Shown here: positions 24,898 to 34,896 of the stretch, in pieces
Layout of the letters: every line of letters starts with the position of its first letter
Numbering within the stretch: the first letter of the stretch is position 1
Source: CAWCGU01 sp963838095
GTDB taxonomy: Bacteria; Actinomycetota; Thermoleophilia; Solirubrobacterales; 70-9
Direction: 5' to 3'
Assembly: GCA_963838095.1 (NCBI GenBank)
Contig: CAWIPO010000006.1
Span: 186,001-250,000 of the forward strand
Length of the DNA: 64,000 bases
Made by a program: the position numbers and the translations under genes
The notes under the pieces: generated by a model
Told to the model about the DNA's origin: nothing
Database searches by the model: none
Seen by the model: the letters and a program-made list of their open reading frames with translations, nothing else

Positions 24898-25836
24898 TCA
24901 GCGGCGCTCAGCACGTTCCAACAAGAGTCGCTGTCGAGCGCTGAGGGAATCCGGCTCCGGGCGCACGATCCGCTCGCACCCTCTGAGGCGCTCACGCTGC
25001 TTCACGATCAGGACGTCCAGTCCCCCACCGCAGGTCCCCCTGTCCATGTCCCGGTCGCGGGCATCGACGAGGTCCCTGCCGGCGCCCGAATCCAGCCGAT
25101 CGCGTCCGTGCCCTCCATTCAGGTAGTCCGTGCCGTCGGACCCGACCAGCCAATCATCGCCGAATCCGCCATCGAAAAAGGCGAGCTTGGGCACGGCAGC
25201 GACGAATTCCGATCCGCCCCACGCGGCCAGGATGTCATCGCCGCGACCGCCGGAAACGATCGGAGCCTGGTCGCTGTAGAGAACGATGTCGACGTCGGGC
25301 GAGGCTTCGTCTCCGCTCAGGTTGACTCCAACTCCGCCACTCGATGAGAGTGTCCCCATCGACACCCGGTCGTCGGACCGCGGCAGGAACACGTTCACGA
25401 TCGCGAACTCGCCCAGCGACAACAGGACCTCGATCTCCGAGCTTCGGTCCCGCTCCACGGCGGCCCCGGGAGCAAGCAGACCGTCACGCAGGTCGAGGTC
25501 GAAGAACGGGTTCTTGTCGTCCGTGCCGACCACGATCGAGTCGGTGTTGTGCACGGTAGGACGACGACCCTCACACCCAACTCTGTGCGGGTAAAGGGGG
25601 CTGTTGTCGCGGACCTTGAGCGCATCGCCGCGACGACTCAATGACGCATCGCCGAACGGAATCTCGTTTCCCTCGGTGTTGTCGATCCGAACGAAAAGGG
25701 CACGATGCTTCGCCACGTACGCGCACGCCGTTTGCCCGCGATACCCGGACGAGCCGGCAATCGCAACAGCCGCAGTGATCGCAGCACAGACTGCGGCCAG
25801 CCCAAGCGCCCCTGCGAGTCGGCGATCCCTACCCAT
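24898..25836 (-). CDS. Secreted protein with RTX-like calcium-binding repeats
   Basis: 312 residues. A signal-like hydrophobic start (about 9-28, after MGRDRRL) precedes a beta-rich N-terminal domain. Near residue 195 come nonapeptide repeats of the GGxGxDxLx type (GGRGDDILAAWGG, DGGFGDDWLVG, NGGHGRDRLDSGAGRDLVDARD), the pattern that binds Ca2+ in hemolysin-type proteins. The end is basic. It sits in the middle of the heme operon's downstream part, 20 bases after cobA/hemD. Role unknown. Confidence 0.75.
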   Translation of the reverse strand: MGRDRRLAGALGLAAVCAAITAAVAIAGSSGYRGQTACAYVAKHRALFVRIDNTEGNEIPFGDASLSRRGDALKVRDNSPLYPHRVGCEGRRPTVHNTDSIVVGTDDKNPFFDLDLRDGLLAPGAAVERDRSSEIEVLLSLGEFAIVNVFLPRSDDRVSMGTLSSSGGVGVNLSGDEASPDVDIVLYSDQAPIVSGGRGDDILAAWGGSEFVAAVPKLAFFDGGFGDDWLVGSDGTDYLNGGHGRDRLDSGAGRDLVDARDRDMDRGTCGGGLDVLIVKQRERLRGCERIVRPEPDSLSARQRLLLERAERR

Positions 25837-25856
25837 GCGCGAAGTATCGCCGCTGC

Positions 25857-27386
25857 TCAGCGCTGCCCGCGTCGATTGCCGGCATCGGCGAGCAGCGCCT
25901 CCACCAACCCGGTGGGATCGTGGCGCTCGGCCTCGACGTGGACCTCGAGCCCCGCGTCGCGGGCGGCCTCGCTGGTCACCGGGCCGATCGAAACCACCCG
26001 GGCCGAGGGCGGGAACCCGTTGCCGACCGCGTCGACGAAATTACGCACCGTCGAGGACGAGGTGAACGTGAGGTAGTCGGCTTCGCGGGCGCTCGCCAGC
26101 GCCTCCGGGGTCGGCTCCTCCCTGACCGTTTCGTAGAGCGTGACGACGTCGGCGATCGCACCGCGATCGCGGAGCGCGTTCGGCAGCACGTCGCGAGCCT
26201 CGGCCGCGCGGGCGACCAGCACCGGCCGGTCCTGCACCGGGACGTCTGCGAGCGCCTCGACCAGAGCCTCGGCGACAAAGCGCTCGGGAACGATGTCGGC
26301 GATGACGCCGTGCTCGCGCAGTGCGGCCGCCGTGCCCGGTCCGATCGCCGCCACCGTGGCGTTGGCAAACGCGCGCGCGTCCACCCCCTGCTGCTCCATC
26401 GCCCGGAATAGGAGTCGGACCCCGTTCGGGCTCGTAAGAACGACGAGCGCGTAGGCGTGAAGGCCGCTCATCGCCGCCATCACCTCTTCGGTGTCGATCC
26501 GCGGCACGATCCGGATCGCCGGCAGCTCGACCACTTCCGCCCCGAGCGCGGCAAGCGTCGACGCCAGCCCGCTGGCCTGGGCGCGGGCCCGCGTGACGAC
26601 GACGCGGCGTCCGTGCAGGGGACGCCGCTCGAGCCAGGCAATCGTGTCGCGACGGGCGGCGACTGGGCCGATGACGGTGACCGCGGGGGCTGCAATCCCG
26701 GCGTCGGCGGCAGCGTCGGGGAGAGCACCGAGGGAGGCAGCAACGGTGCGTTGACCAGGCATCGTGCCGCGCTCGACGACCGCCGCCGGCTCGTCAGGAT
26801 CCCGCCCTGCCGCGGTCAGCCGCTCGACGATCTCCGGCAGTTGCTTGACGCCCATGTAGAAGACGAGCGTTCCGCGGAACGCGGCGAGCGCGCCCCAATC
26901 GATTTCGCCGGCTTCCTTCGCCGGGTCCTCGTGCCCGGTGACGAAAGCGACCGCGGAGGCGTCGTCGCGATGTGTCAGCGGGATCCCCGCGTACGCGGGC
27001 GCGGCGACGCCGGCCGTCACCCCGGGGACGACCTCGAACGCGACCCTGGCCGCGGCAAGCGCCTCTGCCTCTTCCCCGCCTCGGCCGAAGACGAACGGGT
27101 CCCCGCCCTTCAGCCGCACCACGCTGCGCCCGGCACTCGCGCGCTCGACCATGAGCGCCTCGATCTCCGACTGCGGCATTGCCGGCGCCCCCGGCTGCTT
27201 GCCGACGTAGACCAGCTCGGCGTCGTCGCGGGCGCCGTCGAGCGCTCCCGGCGGGATCAGGCGGTCGTACAGGATCACGTCGGCGCTGGCGATCAGCTCC
27301 AGCGAGCGCGTGGTCATCAACCCGGGATCGCCGGGACCTGCGCCGACGAGGTACACCACGCCTGGGCGTGAGGCGCTGAAGCTCAT
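25857..27386 (-). CDS. cobA/hemD: Fused uroporphyrinogen-III C-methyltransferase / uroporphyrinogen-III synthase
   Basis: One 509-residue polypeptide. The first about 240 residues are the SUMT (CobA) domain: YLVGAGPGDPGLMTTR, YDRLIPP, VVRLKGGDPFVFGRGGEE and GVTAGVAAPAYAGIPLTHR, which bind SAM and methylate uroporphyrinogen III towards siroheme or cobalamin. The rest is uroporphyrinogen-III synthase (HemD) with RRVVVTRARAQASGL and LTFTSSSTVRNFVDAV. ATG 27386 overlaps the stop of hemC (ATGA), so it is preferred over the longer upstream frame. It closes the tetrapyrrole branch from hemA and hemC. Confidence 0.93.
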   Translation of the reverse strand: MSFSASRPGVVYLVGAGPGDPGLMTTRSLELIASADVILYDRLIPPGALDGARDDAELVYVGKQPGAPAMPQSEIEALMVERASAGRSVVRLKGGDPFVFGRGGEEAEALAAARVAFEVVPGVTAGVAAPAYAGIPLTHRDDASAVAFVTGHEDPAKEAGEIDWGALAAFRGTLVFYMGVKQLPEIVERLTAAGRDPDEPAAVVERGTMPGQRTVAASLGALPDAAADAGIAAPAVTVIGPVAARRDTIAWLERRPLHGRRVVVTRARAQASGLASTLAALGAEVVELPAIRIVPRIDTEEVMAAMSGLHAYALVVLTSPNGVRLLFRAMEQQGVDARAFANATVAAIGPGTAAALREHGVIADIVPERFVAEALVEALADVPVQDRPVLVARAAEARDVLPNALRDRGAIADVVTLYETVREEPTPEALASAREADYLTFTSSSTVRNFVDAVGNGFPPSARVVSIGPVTSEAARDAGLEVHVEAERHDPTGLVEALLADAGNRRGQR

Positions 27387-28267
27387 TGCACCGCGAGTAT
27401 CTCGCGCGCGCCCGCCACCAGCATTCGCTCCGCCAGCGCCTCGCCCAGCGCCGCCGGCTGTTCCGGGTCGCCGGCGACGCGATCGCGGACCCATTCCGAG
27501 CCGTCGGGCAGGCCCGCGTAGCCGAGGACGACGAGCGCATCCTCGCCGAGGCGCGCGCACACTCCCACCGATGTGTCGCAGGTCGCGCCCAATGCCTGCG
27601 TCGCCGCTCGCTCGGCCGTCAACTCCACGATCGCGGCGCGGCCGCTGATGGCGGCCGCGGCAGCGGCCGCGTCCTCATCCTCACGGCGGCTCTCCAGCGC
27701 GAGCGCGCCCTGACCCGCCGCCGGAGTCATCTCCTCGAGCTCGAACCGGAATGCGATTTCTCCCTCCCTGCCAAGCCTCAGCAATCCCGCGGCAGCGACG
27801 ACGATGCCATCCACGTCCCCCTCCCCGAGCTTTCGCAGTCGGGTGTCCACGTTCCCTCGCAGCTCGACCAGCTCCAGGTCTGGACGCGCGGCGAGGAGCT
27901 GGGACGAGCGGCGCAGGCTCGATGTGCCGACGCGGGCGCCGGCCGGGATCTGCTTCACCGATGAGCCGGCACCCACAAACGCGTCCGACGGATCCTCCCG
28001 CGGTGGAACGCCGGCCAGTCGCAGCTCAGGCGGGCGGTCCGCGGGAAGGTCCTTCGCCGAGTGCACGCCGAGATCGGCGTCGCCGCCAAGGACCGCCTCG
28101 TCGACTCCGCGCACGAAGCGCTCCTTGTCGTTCGCAGGCTCGGACTTCGGCGTCTTGACGGCAACGATCTCGGCGCCGCCGAGCAGCGAGGCGACCAGCT
28201 CCGCCTGCGCGAGCGCGAGCGGGCTGCCCCGTGTGCCGAGGCGGATCGATCCGTCTGTGGGCGCCAC
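27383..28267 (-). CDS. hemC: Porphobilinogen deaminase
   Basis: HemC joins four porphobilinogen units into hydroxymethylbilane. The N-terminal RLGTRGSPLALAQAELV and VKTPKSEPANDKERFV motifs are clear, as are GTSSLRRSSQLLA and ELRGNVDTRLRKL. The dipyrromethane-binding Cys is in LGATCDTSVG (about 235). 294 residues. The GTG start overlaps the hemA stop by one base and the stop overlaps the next ATG by four. Confidence 0.95.
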   Translation of the reverse strand: MAPTDGSIRLGTRGSPLALAQAELVASLLGGAEIVAVKTPKSEPANDKERFVRGVDEAVLGGDADLGVHSAKDLPADRPPELRLAGVPPREDPSDAFVGAGSSVKQIPAGARVGTSSLRRSSQLLAARPDLELVELRGNVDTRLRKLGEGDVDGIVVAAAGLLRLGREGEIAFRFELEEMTPAAGQGALALESRREDEDAAAAAAAISGRAAIVELTAERAATQALGATCDTSVGVCARLGEDALVVLGYAGLPDGSEWVRDRVAGDPEQPAALGEALAERMLVAGAREILAVQ

Positions 28268-29601
28268 TAGCGGCGCCGGCGTCCGTCGCGCAGCTGACGC
28301 ACGTCGGCGTCGGTCGCCTGGCTCGGCTCGGTGTCGGCGTCGAGCCCGAACAGCTCGCGCAGGACGCTCACCCGCAGGTATTCGTCCTCCTCCGCGGCCG
28401 AGCGCTTGAGCCTCAGCGTCGGCTCGTGCAGTAGCCGGCTCGCGATCGCATGCGCCATCGTTTCGATCCGCTCGCGGTCGGCATCCGACAGCGATTCCCA
28501 GCGGCCTTCGTTCTCGGCAAGCACCCGCGCGACGACCTCATCGGCGCGCTGGCGCAGAGCCGCCACGGTCGGCACCACCTCGAGCGAGCCGAGCCAGCGC
28601 TCGAATCGCGACAGCTCCGACGCGATCACGTGCTCGGCGCGCCGAGCCTCGGCTTCCCGGCCGGCGGCGTTTCGCTGCGCGATGCCCTGCACGTCGTCGA
28701 TGTCGTGCACGCTGACTCCCGTCACCTCGCGACACTCCGCCTCTACGTCGCGCGGCACCGCCAGGTCAACCAGCAGCAACGGCCGGCCCTCCCGCGCCTC
28801 CATCACGAGCTCGAGCCCGTCGCGCTCGATGATGTGGTGAGGGGAGTTCGTCGACGAAACCACGATGTCGGCGAGCTCGAGCTGCGCCGGGAGCTCTTCG
28901 AAGCGGACGGCATATCCGCCGAAGCGCTCGGCCAGCCCAATCGCGCGGTTGTAACGGCGATTGGCGATGAAAACGGTCTCGACGCCGCGCGCGGCCAGCG
29001 CCCGCGCCGTCAGCTCGGCGGTTTCGCCCGCACCGATCACCAGCACCCGTCGGGCCGCGAGGTCGCCGAGGGTGCGCTGGGCGAGCTCGACCGCCACCGA
29101 GGGGATCGAGAGACCGCGCTCGGAGATCCCTGTCTCGGAGCGGGCCCGCTTGCCGGCTGCCAGGGCGCCCCTGAAGAGCCGGTTCAGAATCGGGCCCGTG
29201 GCGCCCTCGACCAGAGCGAGCTCGTAGGCGCGCTTCACCTGCCCCTGGATCTCGGCCTCTCCGAGGATCATCGAATCGAGCCCGGCCGCAACCTTGAACA
29301 GGTGCCCGGCGGCCTCGGTCGCCCGCAGGGAGTACAGGTGCCCGAGCAGCTCGGTCGGCCGCAGGTCCGCCCCCCGGGCGAGCATCCCGAGTGCCAGCGA
29401 CTCGGCTTCGACCGGGTCCCCGGCGACCAGATAGAGCTCGGTCCGGTTGCAGGTGGAGAGCGCCGCCGCCTCCAGCACCCCGTCTTGGTCCACCAGCTCG
29501 CGCATCACGCCCGTTGCGCGGCCTTCAGTCAGGGCGAGCCGCTCGCGCAGCTCCAGCGGCGCGGTGCGGTGCGAGATCCCCAGGGTCAGCAGTTCGCTCA
29601 C
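28267..29601 (-). CDS. hemA: Glutamyl-tRNA reductase
   Basis: HemA reduces Glu-tRNA to glutamate semialdehyde, the first committed step of heme synthesis by the C5 route. The catalytic Cys is in ALSTCNRTELYLV (about 50). GAGETAELTARALAARG is the NADPH-binding motif, and the C-terminal dimer helix follows. 444 residues. GTG start; its first four bases overlap the ccmD-like stop (GTGA). No hemL follows at once, so that step is encoded elsewhere. Confidence 0.95.
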   Translation of the reverse strand: MSELLTLGISHRTAPLELRERLALTEGRATGVMRELVDQDGVLEAAALSTCNRTELYLVAGDPVEAESLALGMLARGADLRPTELLGHLYSLRATEAAGHLFKVAAGLDSMILGEAEIQGQVKRAYELALVEGATGPILNRLFRGALAAGKRARSETGISERGLSIPSVAVELAQRTLGDLAARRVLVIGAGETAELTARALAARGVETVFIANRRYNRAIGLAERFGGYAVRFEELPAQLELADIVVSSTNSPHHIIERDGLELVMEAREGRPLLLVDLAVPRDVEAECREVTGVSVHDIDDVQGIAQRNAAGREAEARRAEHVIASELSRFERWLGSLEVVPTVAALRQRADEVVARVLAENEGRWESLSDADRERIETMAHAIASRLLHEPTLRLKRSAAEEDEYLRVSVLRELFGLDADTEPSQATDADVRQLRDGRRRR

Positions 29602-29783
29602 CGATCACCCTTGTCCGTCTGCTCCGCGAGCTCGGTGAGCTGGCGCTCGATTCGCGCCAGCTTCGCGGCCATGATCGCGACGTAGATCAGCACCAGGGCG
29701 AGGAAGACCACGTAGGCAGCGGCGACGTACTTGCCCGCCTCGTCGAGGGGGAGAGCGGGCGCGGCGATTGGCAACGAGAGCAT
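29598..29783 (-). CDS. ccmD: CcmD-like small membrane protein
   Basis: 61 residues: a single membrane helix (about 20-42) followed by a short charged helix (AKLARIERQLTEL). In position and shape it fits CcmD, the small partner of the CcmC heme handler, between ccmC and hemA. The sequence is too short for proof. ATG 29783 overlaps the stop of ccmC by one base, and its stop overlaps the hemA start. Confidence 0.6.
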   Translation of the reverse strand: MLSLPIAAPALPLDEAGKYVAAAYVVFLALVLIYVAIMAAKLARIERQLTELAEQTDKGDR

Positions 29784-30532
29784 CAGAGACCCGCCTCCGG
29801 GCTCGGCGCGGAGCCGCTCGCAGGCCGCAGCTCGGGCCTCGCCGCGGGCTGGCGCTCCGCGAGCGCGCGGCGCAGCTTCGACAGGCTCGCCGAGGCTCGC
29901 TTCGCCGTCAGCTCGAAGCGGACCAGGGAAACCCACAGCAGCGCGGTGCCGGCAAGGCAGACCAGGAACGTGACCCACATCTTCGCCGGCATCCCGCCCT
30001 CGGCGGTGGCGAAGACCCGCGGGTGGACGAGGCTCTCGGCGAGTCGGACCGCGAGGAAGTTGAGCGGGACGAAGACACCCGCGGTGATCGCGAACACCGA
30101 GGCGTAGCGCGCCTGCCGATCGCGGTCGTCGATCGAGAAGCGGAGCGGGTAGTAGGTGGCGTAGAGGAGGAAGACGATCAGGAAGCTGACCAGGGTCGGC
30201 TCGTCCCACACCCACCACTTGCCCCACGACGCCTTCGCCCAGATCGACCCGGTGATCAGGACCGCGAGGCCGAAGACGATCGAGAGGTGGATACACACGT
30301 ACGAGCGCAGGTCGTGCACGGGGTCGCCGGTTCGCAGATGCCGAATCGCGTGCACAGCCCCGATCATGAACCCGACCAGGGCCATCGTTGCCAGCGGGAC
30401 GTGCAGGTAGAAGATCTTTTGCACGAAGCCCTGGTCGGCGTCGAGCGGCGCGTAGAAGAAGACCAGCGCAAAGCCCGCGGTCAGCGCCGCTGCCGCGGCG
30501 AGGGCGAGTGTTCGCGTTCCGGTGGCGTTCAT
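29783..30532 (-). CDS. ccmC: Cytochrome c maturation heme-handling protein CcmC
   Basis: 249 residues, about six membrane helices. The WGKWWVWDEPTL motif is the heme-binding tryptophan-rich loop of the CcmC/CcsA family. FYLHVPLATMAL and SYVCIHLSIVFGL hold the conserved His. It passes heme towards CcmE in system I. A soluble tail of about 50 residues follows the last helix. It lies 16 bases downstream of ccmB. Confidence 0.92.
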   Translation of the reverse strand: MNATGTRTLALAAAAALTAGFALVFFYAPLDADQGFVQKIFYLHVPLATMALVGFMIGAVHAIRHLRTGDPVHDLRSYVCIHLSIVFGLAVLITGSIWAKASWGKWWVWDEPTLVSFLIVFLLYATYYPLRFSIDDRDRQARYASVFAITAGVFVPLNFLAVRLAESLVHPRVFATAEGGMPAKMWVTFLVCLAGTALLWVSLVRFELTAKRASASLSKLRRALAERQPAARPELRPASGSAPSPEAGL

Positions 30533-30548
30533 ATTCGAGGTCGCCTAC

Positions 30549-31216
30549 TCAATCTTCGAGCAGGAAGTCGTAGACGGCGTAGCCGACCGCCAGGAAGGTC
30601 ACATCGTAGAGGCCGAGCACGGCCAGCCAGGTGCCGAAACGATCGTATTCCGGGCCATTCGCGGCGAGCAGGGGCTCCGCCGCCCCGGCGGCGGCGATCA
30701 TCAGCGGGATCAGCAGCGGCAGCAGCACCAGCGGGGTGAGCAGGTCGCGGGCGCGGGAATTGATCGCAATCGCGGAGATCAATGTCCCGGCGGCGGCCAG
30801 GCCGACGTCCATCAGCAACAGCACCAGCGCCAGCGGCCCGAGCGCCGCCGCATCGTCGAGGAAGAGAATCGCGAACGCCGGCACCGCGATCAGCTCCAGG
30901 ATCGCGAGATAGACCACCAGCGCCGCGACCTTGGCCGCGAACAGGGCGGTGCCGTCGATCGGGGCGAGCCTGATCGCGTCGAATCCGCCCTGCTCGCGCT
31001 CGGCGACGAACAGGCGGTTGATCGCGAGGATCGCGGCAAACAGCAGCGTCGCCAGCAGCACCCCGGCCGCGAGCGAGCCCTCCAGCGACTCGCGGTCGAG
31101 CCCGTAGCGGAAGATGATGAAGGTGGTGATCGCGAACAGCGCCATCGCCGGCACCGACTGCAGCGTCCGCAGCTCGACGCGCAGGTCCTTGGCGAGGATC
31201 GCGACGAACGCGGAGC

Positions 31217-31220
<4 letters not shown>
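30549..31220 (-). CDS. ccmB: Heme exporter permease CcmB
   Basis: 223 residues with six membrane helices. LVAEREQGGFDAIRLAPIDGTALFAAK is the typical cytoplasmic loop of CcmB permeases. With CcmA it forms the ATP-driven complex that frees heme-loaded CcmE. The ATG overlaps the ccmA stop by four bases. Confidence 0.92.
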
Positions 31221-31912
<692 letters not shown>

Positions 31913-31947
31913 GCCGCGAATGTAGCGCGGTCTGGACCCAGGGTCTG

Positions 31948-31953
31948 TAACCT
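31948..31953 (+). promoter_or_regulatory. Candidate -10 (TAACCT) for the cupredoxin gene
   Basis: TANNNT hexamer 25 bases before ATG 31979, leaving a short leader with AGGGA near the start codon. It lies in the divergent gap with ccmA. Confidence 0.3.
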
Positions 31954-31978
31954 CGGATGCGGAACGGGACGCCAGGGA

Positions 31979-32611
31979 ATGACCTCGGGGAAGCGACTGA
32001 TACTCGTGCTCGCCGCGCTGACCGCGCTGGCGCTCGCACCCGCGGGCGCTCAGGCCGCGGCGACGATCACCGTCGAGCCGAACGAGGGCAGCAACACCTA
32101 CGCCCCGGCGAACGTGATCCGGCCGCTCGACGAGGCCAGCTTCACCTGGATCTGGGGACCGAACGGAGCCGGCAGCGAGGCTCCCCACAATGTGCTCCAG
32201 GACGCCGGCCTGTTCACCTCCGCGGAGGCCGATACCAACCTGAACCTGACGGTGCGGGCATCTGCCGGCAGCTTCCCCTACTTCTGCTCGATTCACTTCG
32301 GGATGGACGCCAAGGTGGGCGTGCGCCCCGTCGCCGCCAGCGGCTATCCGGATCCGTTCGTTGTCAGCTGGGCCACACGTGCGACCGAGACCGGGAGGCG
32401 CTTCGACGTCCGCTACAAGGCCGGCGGCGGCAAGTGGCGGGTCTGGCGCGAGGACACCACCGGCCTCAAGGCCACCTTCGGTAGAAACGATCAGCCGGTC
32501 GAGATCAAGGACGGAGTCACCTATCAATTCCAGGCCCGTTCGAAGCGCACCGACAAGAAGTTCAGCGGCTGGTCGCCGACGTTGAAGGTCGGCCCGCAAG
32601 GCGCGGGCTAG
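31979..32611 (+). CDS. Secreted cupredoxin-like protein with a C-terminal fibronectin-like domain
   Basis: 210 residues with a signal peptide (MTSGKR, hydrophobic core, cleavage near AQAA). The first domain has the type 1 copper ligand order of plastocyanin-like proteins: His in APHNVLQ and then FCSIHFGM (Cys, His, Met). The second domain (FVVSWATRATETG, RFDVRYKAGGG, YQFQARS) looks like a fibronectin type III fold. It probably carries electrons or binds copper outside the cell. It is divergent from the ccm-hem operon and shares its 66-base upstream region. Confidence 0.8.
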   Translation: MTSGKRLILVLAALTALALAPAGAQAAATITVEPNEGSNTYAPANVIRPLDEASFTWIWGPNGAGSEAPHNVLQDAGLFTSAEADTNLNLTVRASAGSFPYFCSIHFGMDAKVGVRPVAASGYPDPFVVSWATRATETGRRFDVRYKAGGGKWRVWREDTTGLKATFGRNDQPVEIKDGVTYQFQARSKRTDKKFSGWSPTLKVGPQGAG

Positions 32612-32641
32612 ACGACGCCTACCACCCGTTGTCGCTGCCTA

Positions 32642-33229
32642 TCAGCGCTGGATCTCGTAGGACAGCTCGACCATGCCGGAGCTGAAGGTGCGCGTGCCCA
32701 GCAGTTGCATCGGGCCGCCGGGCAGGCGACGGTCGAACATGGGCTTGCCGGCGCCGAGGACTACGGGCACGACGGTGACGTTCACCTCGTCCAGCAGACC
32801 GTGGTCGGCGAATTGCGATGCGACGTTGCCGCCACCGACGATCCACAGATTCCGCCCGCCCGCGGCGGCGATCATCTCGTCGTGGAGGTCGGCGACCTCA
32901 GCACTGGCGAACCGCACGTCGACGCCCTCACCTTCGGGAAGGGGCAGCTCTCGCGAGCTCAGTGTCCAGTAGGGCTTTCCCTTGTAAGGCCATTCGCCAC
33001 CGTCGGCGATGTGGTCGAGCACGAACTCATAGGTGGCCGACCCGCTGACAAGCGCCCCGACGCCGTCGTAGAAGCGCTCGTAACTGCCCCCGTCGCTCAT
33101 CGGGCTCGGCTCGACGCCCTCACCCTCGAAGCTACCCTCGTAGTCGAGCAGCCAGCCGAGGCTGTCGTCGGCCTCGGCGATGAAACCGTCCAGGGTCGCT
33201 GCGCAGTAGTACTGGGTGGTGCCGGCCAT
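32642..33229 (-). CDS. Dihydrofolate reductase/RibD C-terminal family protein
   Basis: 195 residues with the RibD_C/DHFR-like fold: YYCAATLDGFIAEADDSLGWL at the start, GSATYEFVLDH in the middle and LWIVGGGNVASQFADHGLLDEV followed by PVVLGAGKPMFD near the end. Cytosolic NADPH-dependent reductase; these stand-alone members have no established substrate. It starts four bases after the ALDH gene and is the last gene of its run. Confidence 0.87.
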   Translation of the reverse strand: MAGTTQYYCAATLDGFIAEADDSLGWLLDYEGSFEGEGVEPSPMSDGGSYERFYDGVGALVSGSATYEFVLDHIADGGEWPYKGKPYWTLSSRELPLPEGEGVDVRFASAEVADLHDEMIAAAGGRNLWIVGGGNVASQFADHGLLDEVNVTVVPVVLGAGKPMFDRRLPGGPMQLLGTRTFSSGMVELSYEIQR

Positions 33230-33233
33230 CCGG

Positions 33234-34802
33234 TCAGCGCCCCTTGCGGATACTCCGGGCGCCGACCTTCAGCAGCGGCAGCGCTCCGTCGCGGACCGCG
33301 GCGATCCGGGTTCCGTTGCGGCCGTAGAGCAGGCGGGCGCTGGAGCGGATCGCGTCGCCGAGGGTGCGGTCGTACGGCTGCCACCAGAAGTCGCGCACCA
33401 GCCCGGGCTCCCAGGTGACCGTCTTCACGTTCACGCACTCATAAAAGCCGAACTTCGAATGTGAGCGGCCGACGCCCGAGTTCTTGACGCCGCCCCACGC
33501 GCACTGGCAGGCGGCGTGGCTGTAGCTGTGGTCGTTGATCCAGACCATTCCCGACTCGACGCGGCGCGCGATCCGCTCACCCTTGTGCCGGTCGCGGGTC
33601 CACACCGAAGCACCGAGGCCGAACTCGGAGTCGTTGGCGTGCATCAGCGCCTCCTCCTCGTCCTGGACGACGGTGATCGGGACCACGGGCCCGAAGATCT
33701 CCTCGCGCGTGATCCGCATCTCGGGTGTGACGTCCGTCAGCACCGTCGGGGCGATGAAGCGACCGCCGAAGCCTGGAACCTCGCGCGGGCCGCCGACGAG
33801 GCGCGTCGCGCCCGAGGCGATTGCGTCGTCGACGAGCTCGGTGACGATGTCTGCCTGGTCGGCTGAGACCATCGGGCCGATCTCGGTCGTCCATTCGGTC
33901 GGGTCTCCGACGCTCAGCGCCTCCGTCCGGCTGACGACGCCGGCGAGGAACTCCTCCGCGACCTCGCGAACGACGTAGGTGCGCTCGATGCCGGAGCAGG
34001 TCTGCCCGGCATTGGCGAAGCCACCCCACACGCAGCCGGAGATCGCGTTCTCCAGATCGGCGTCGGCGCAGACGATCTGCGCGTCCTTGCCGCCCAGCTC
34101 CAGCACCGATCCCTTCAGGTTCCCGGCGCACAGCTCGCCCACGCGGCGCCCGACGTCGACCGATCCGGTGAACAGCACCTTCGCCACCCCGGGCGCCTCG
34201 CACAGCGCCTGGCCGATCGCGCCGCCGCCATGAACGACTCGCACAAGCCCCTCGGGCAGCCCGGCCTTGACGAAGATCGATCCGATCCGCTCCCCCAGCA
34301 GCGGCGTCAGGCTGGCCGGCTTCAGGATCACGCCGTTGCCCGCCATCAGCGCCATCGCCACCTCGTCGAAGGGAATCGACCATGGGTAGTTCCAGGGAGA
34401 GATCACGCCGATTACCCCGAGCGGCTCGTACACGAACTTCCCCTGCTTGGTTGCGAACATCGGCTGGTGCATGGGGATCTCCTCGTCGTCGAGGATCTCC
34501 GGCCCGTTGTCCGCGCACCAGTGCAGGACGTCGACGGTCGGCACGACCTCCATCGTGTAGCTCTCGACGATCGGCTTGCCCTGCTCGCGGGTCAGCAGCG
34601 CCGCGACCTCATCGAGGTCCTCCAGGAGCACATCGGCCGCCTTTCGCATGTAGCGACCGCGATCCTCGAGCGACAGCTCAGCCCAGAAGGCCTGCACCTC
34701 GCGGACCTCGCCGGCGATCCCCTCGACCTGATCGGGGACGATCGTCTCGACGCTTCCGATCAGCTCCCCCGTCGCGGGATTGAAGGACTCGAGTTCACCC
34801 AC
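33234..34802 (-). CDS. Aldehyde dehydrogenase
   Basis: NAD(P)-dependent oxidation of an aldehyde to an acid. 522 residues: VISPWNYPWSIPFDE, LKPASLTPL, FTGSVDVG, catalytic Glu in LELGGKDAQ, catalytic Cys in NAGQTCSGIERTY, and EEIFGPVVP. A tail of about 60 residues (WWQPYDRTLGDAI onward) extends beyond the usual end. GTG 34802 is chosen because AAGG lies eight bases upstream; GTG 34811 is an alternative. It follows the RTX-like gene across a strong hairpin. Substrate unknown. Confidence 0.9.
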   Translation of the reverse strand: MGELESFNPATGELIGSVETIVPDQVEGIAGEVREVQAFWAELSLEDRGRYMRKAADVLLEDLDEVAALLTREQGKPIVESYTMEVVPTVDVLHWCADNGPEILDDEEIPMHQPMFATKQGKFVYEPLGVIGVISPWNYPWSIPFDEVAMALMAGNGVILKPASLTPLLGERIGSIFVKAGLPEGLVRVVHGGGAIGQALCEAPGVAKVLFTGSVDVGRRVGELCAGNLKGSVLELGGKDAQIVCADADLENAISGCVWGGFANAGQTCSGIERTYVVREVAEEFLAGVVSRTEALSVGDPTEWTTEIGPMVSADQADIVTELVDDAIASGATRLVGGPREVPGFGGRFIAPTVLTDVTPEMRITREEIFGPVVPITVVQDEEEALMHANDSEFGLGASVWTRDRHKGERIARRVESGMVWINDHSYSHAACQCAWGGVKNSGVGRSHSKFGFYECVNVKTVTWEPGLVRDFWWQPYDRTLGDAIRSSARLLYGRNGTRIAAVRDGALPLLKVGARSIRKGR

Positions 34803-34816
34803 ATCCGGCACCTTAG

Positions 34817-34860
34817 AGAACGCGGACCGGGGGCCCCATAGGAGCCCCCGGCCACGTTCT
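34817..34860. terminator. Strong hairpin between RTX-like and ALDH genes
   Basis: AGAACG pairs with CGTTCT and CCGGGGGC (34827-34834) with GCCCCCGG (34844-34851), loop of nine bases, small internal bulge. It follows the RTX-like gene on the minus strand and precedes ALDH. There is no T-run, so termination would be of the hairpin-only kind; it could also stabilise an mRNA end. Confidence 0.6.
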
Positions 34861-34896
34861 TCCTCTTCCCCGGGGCGGGGTTGGGGAAGCTCTGTG

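Noticed and set aside
31979..32599. Long N-terminal extension of ccmA read antisense to the cupredoxin gene
   Set aside because: The extension has shadow-like composition and ABC ATPases of this family have no such part.
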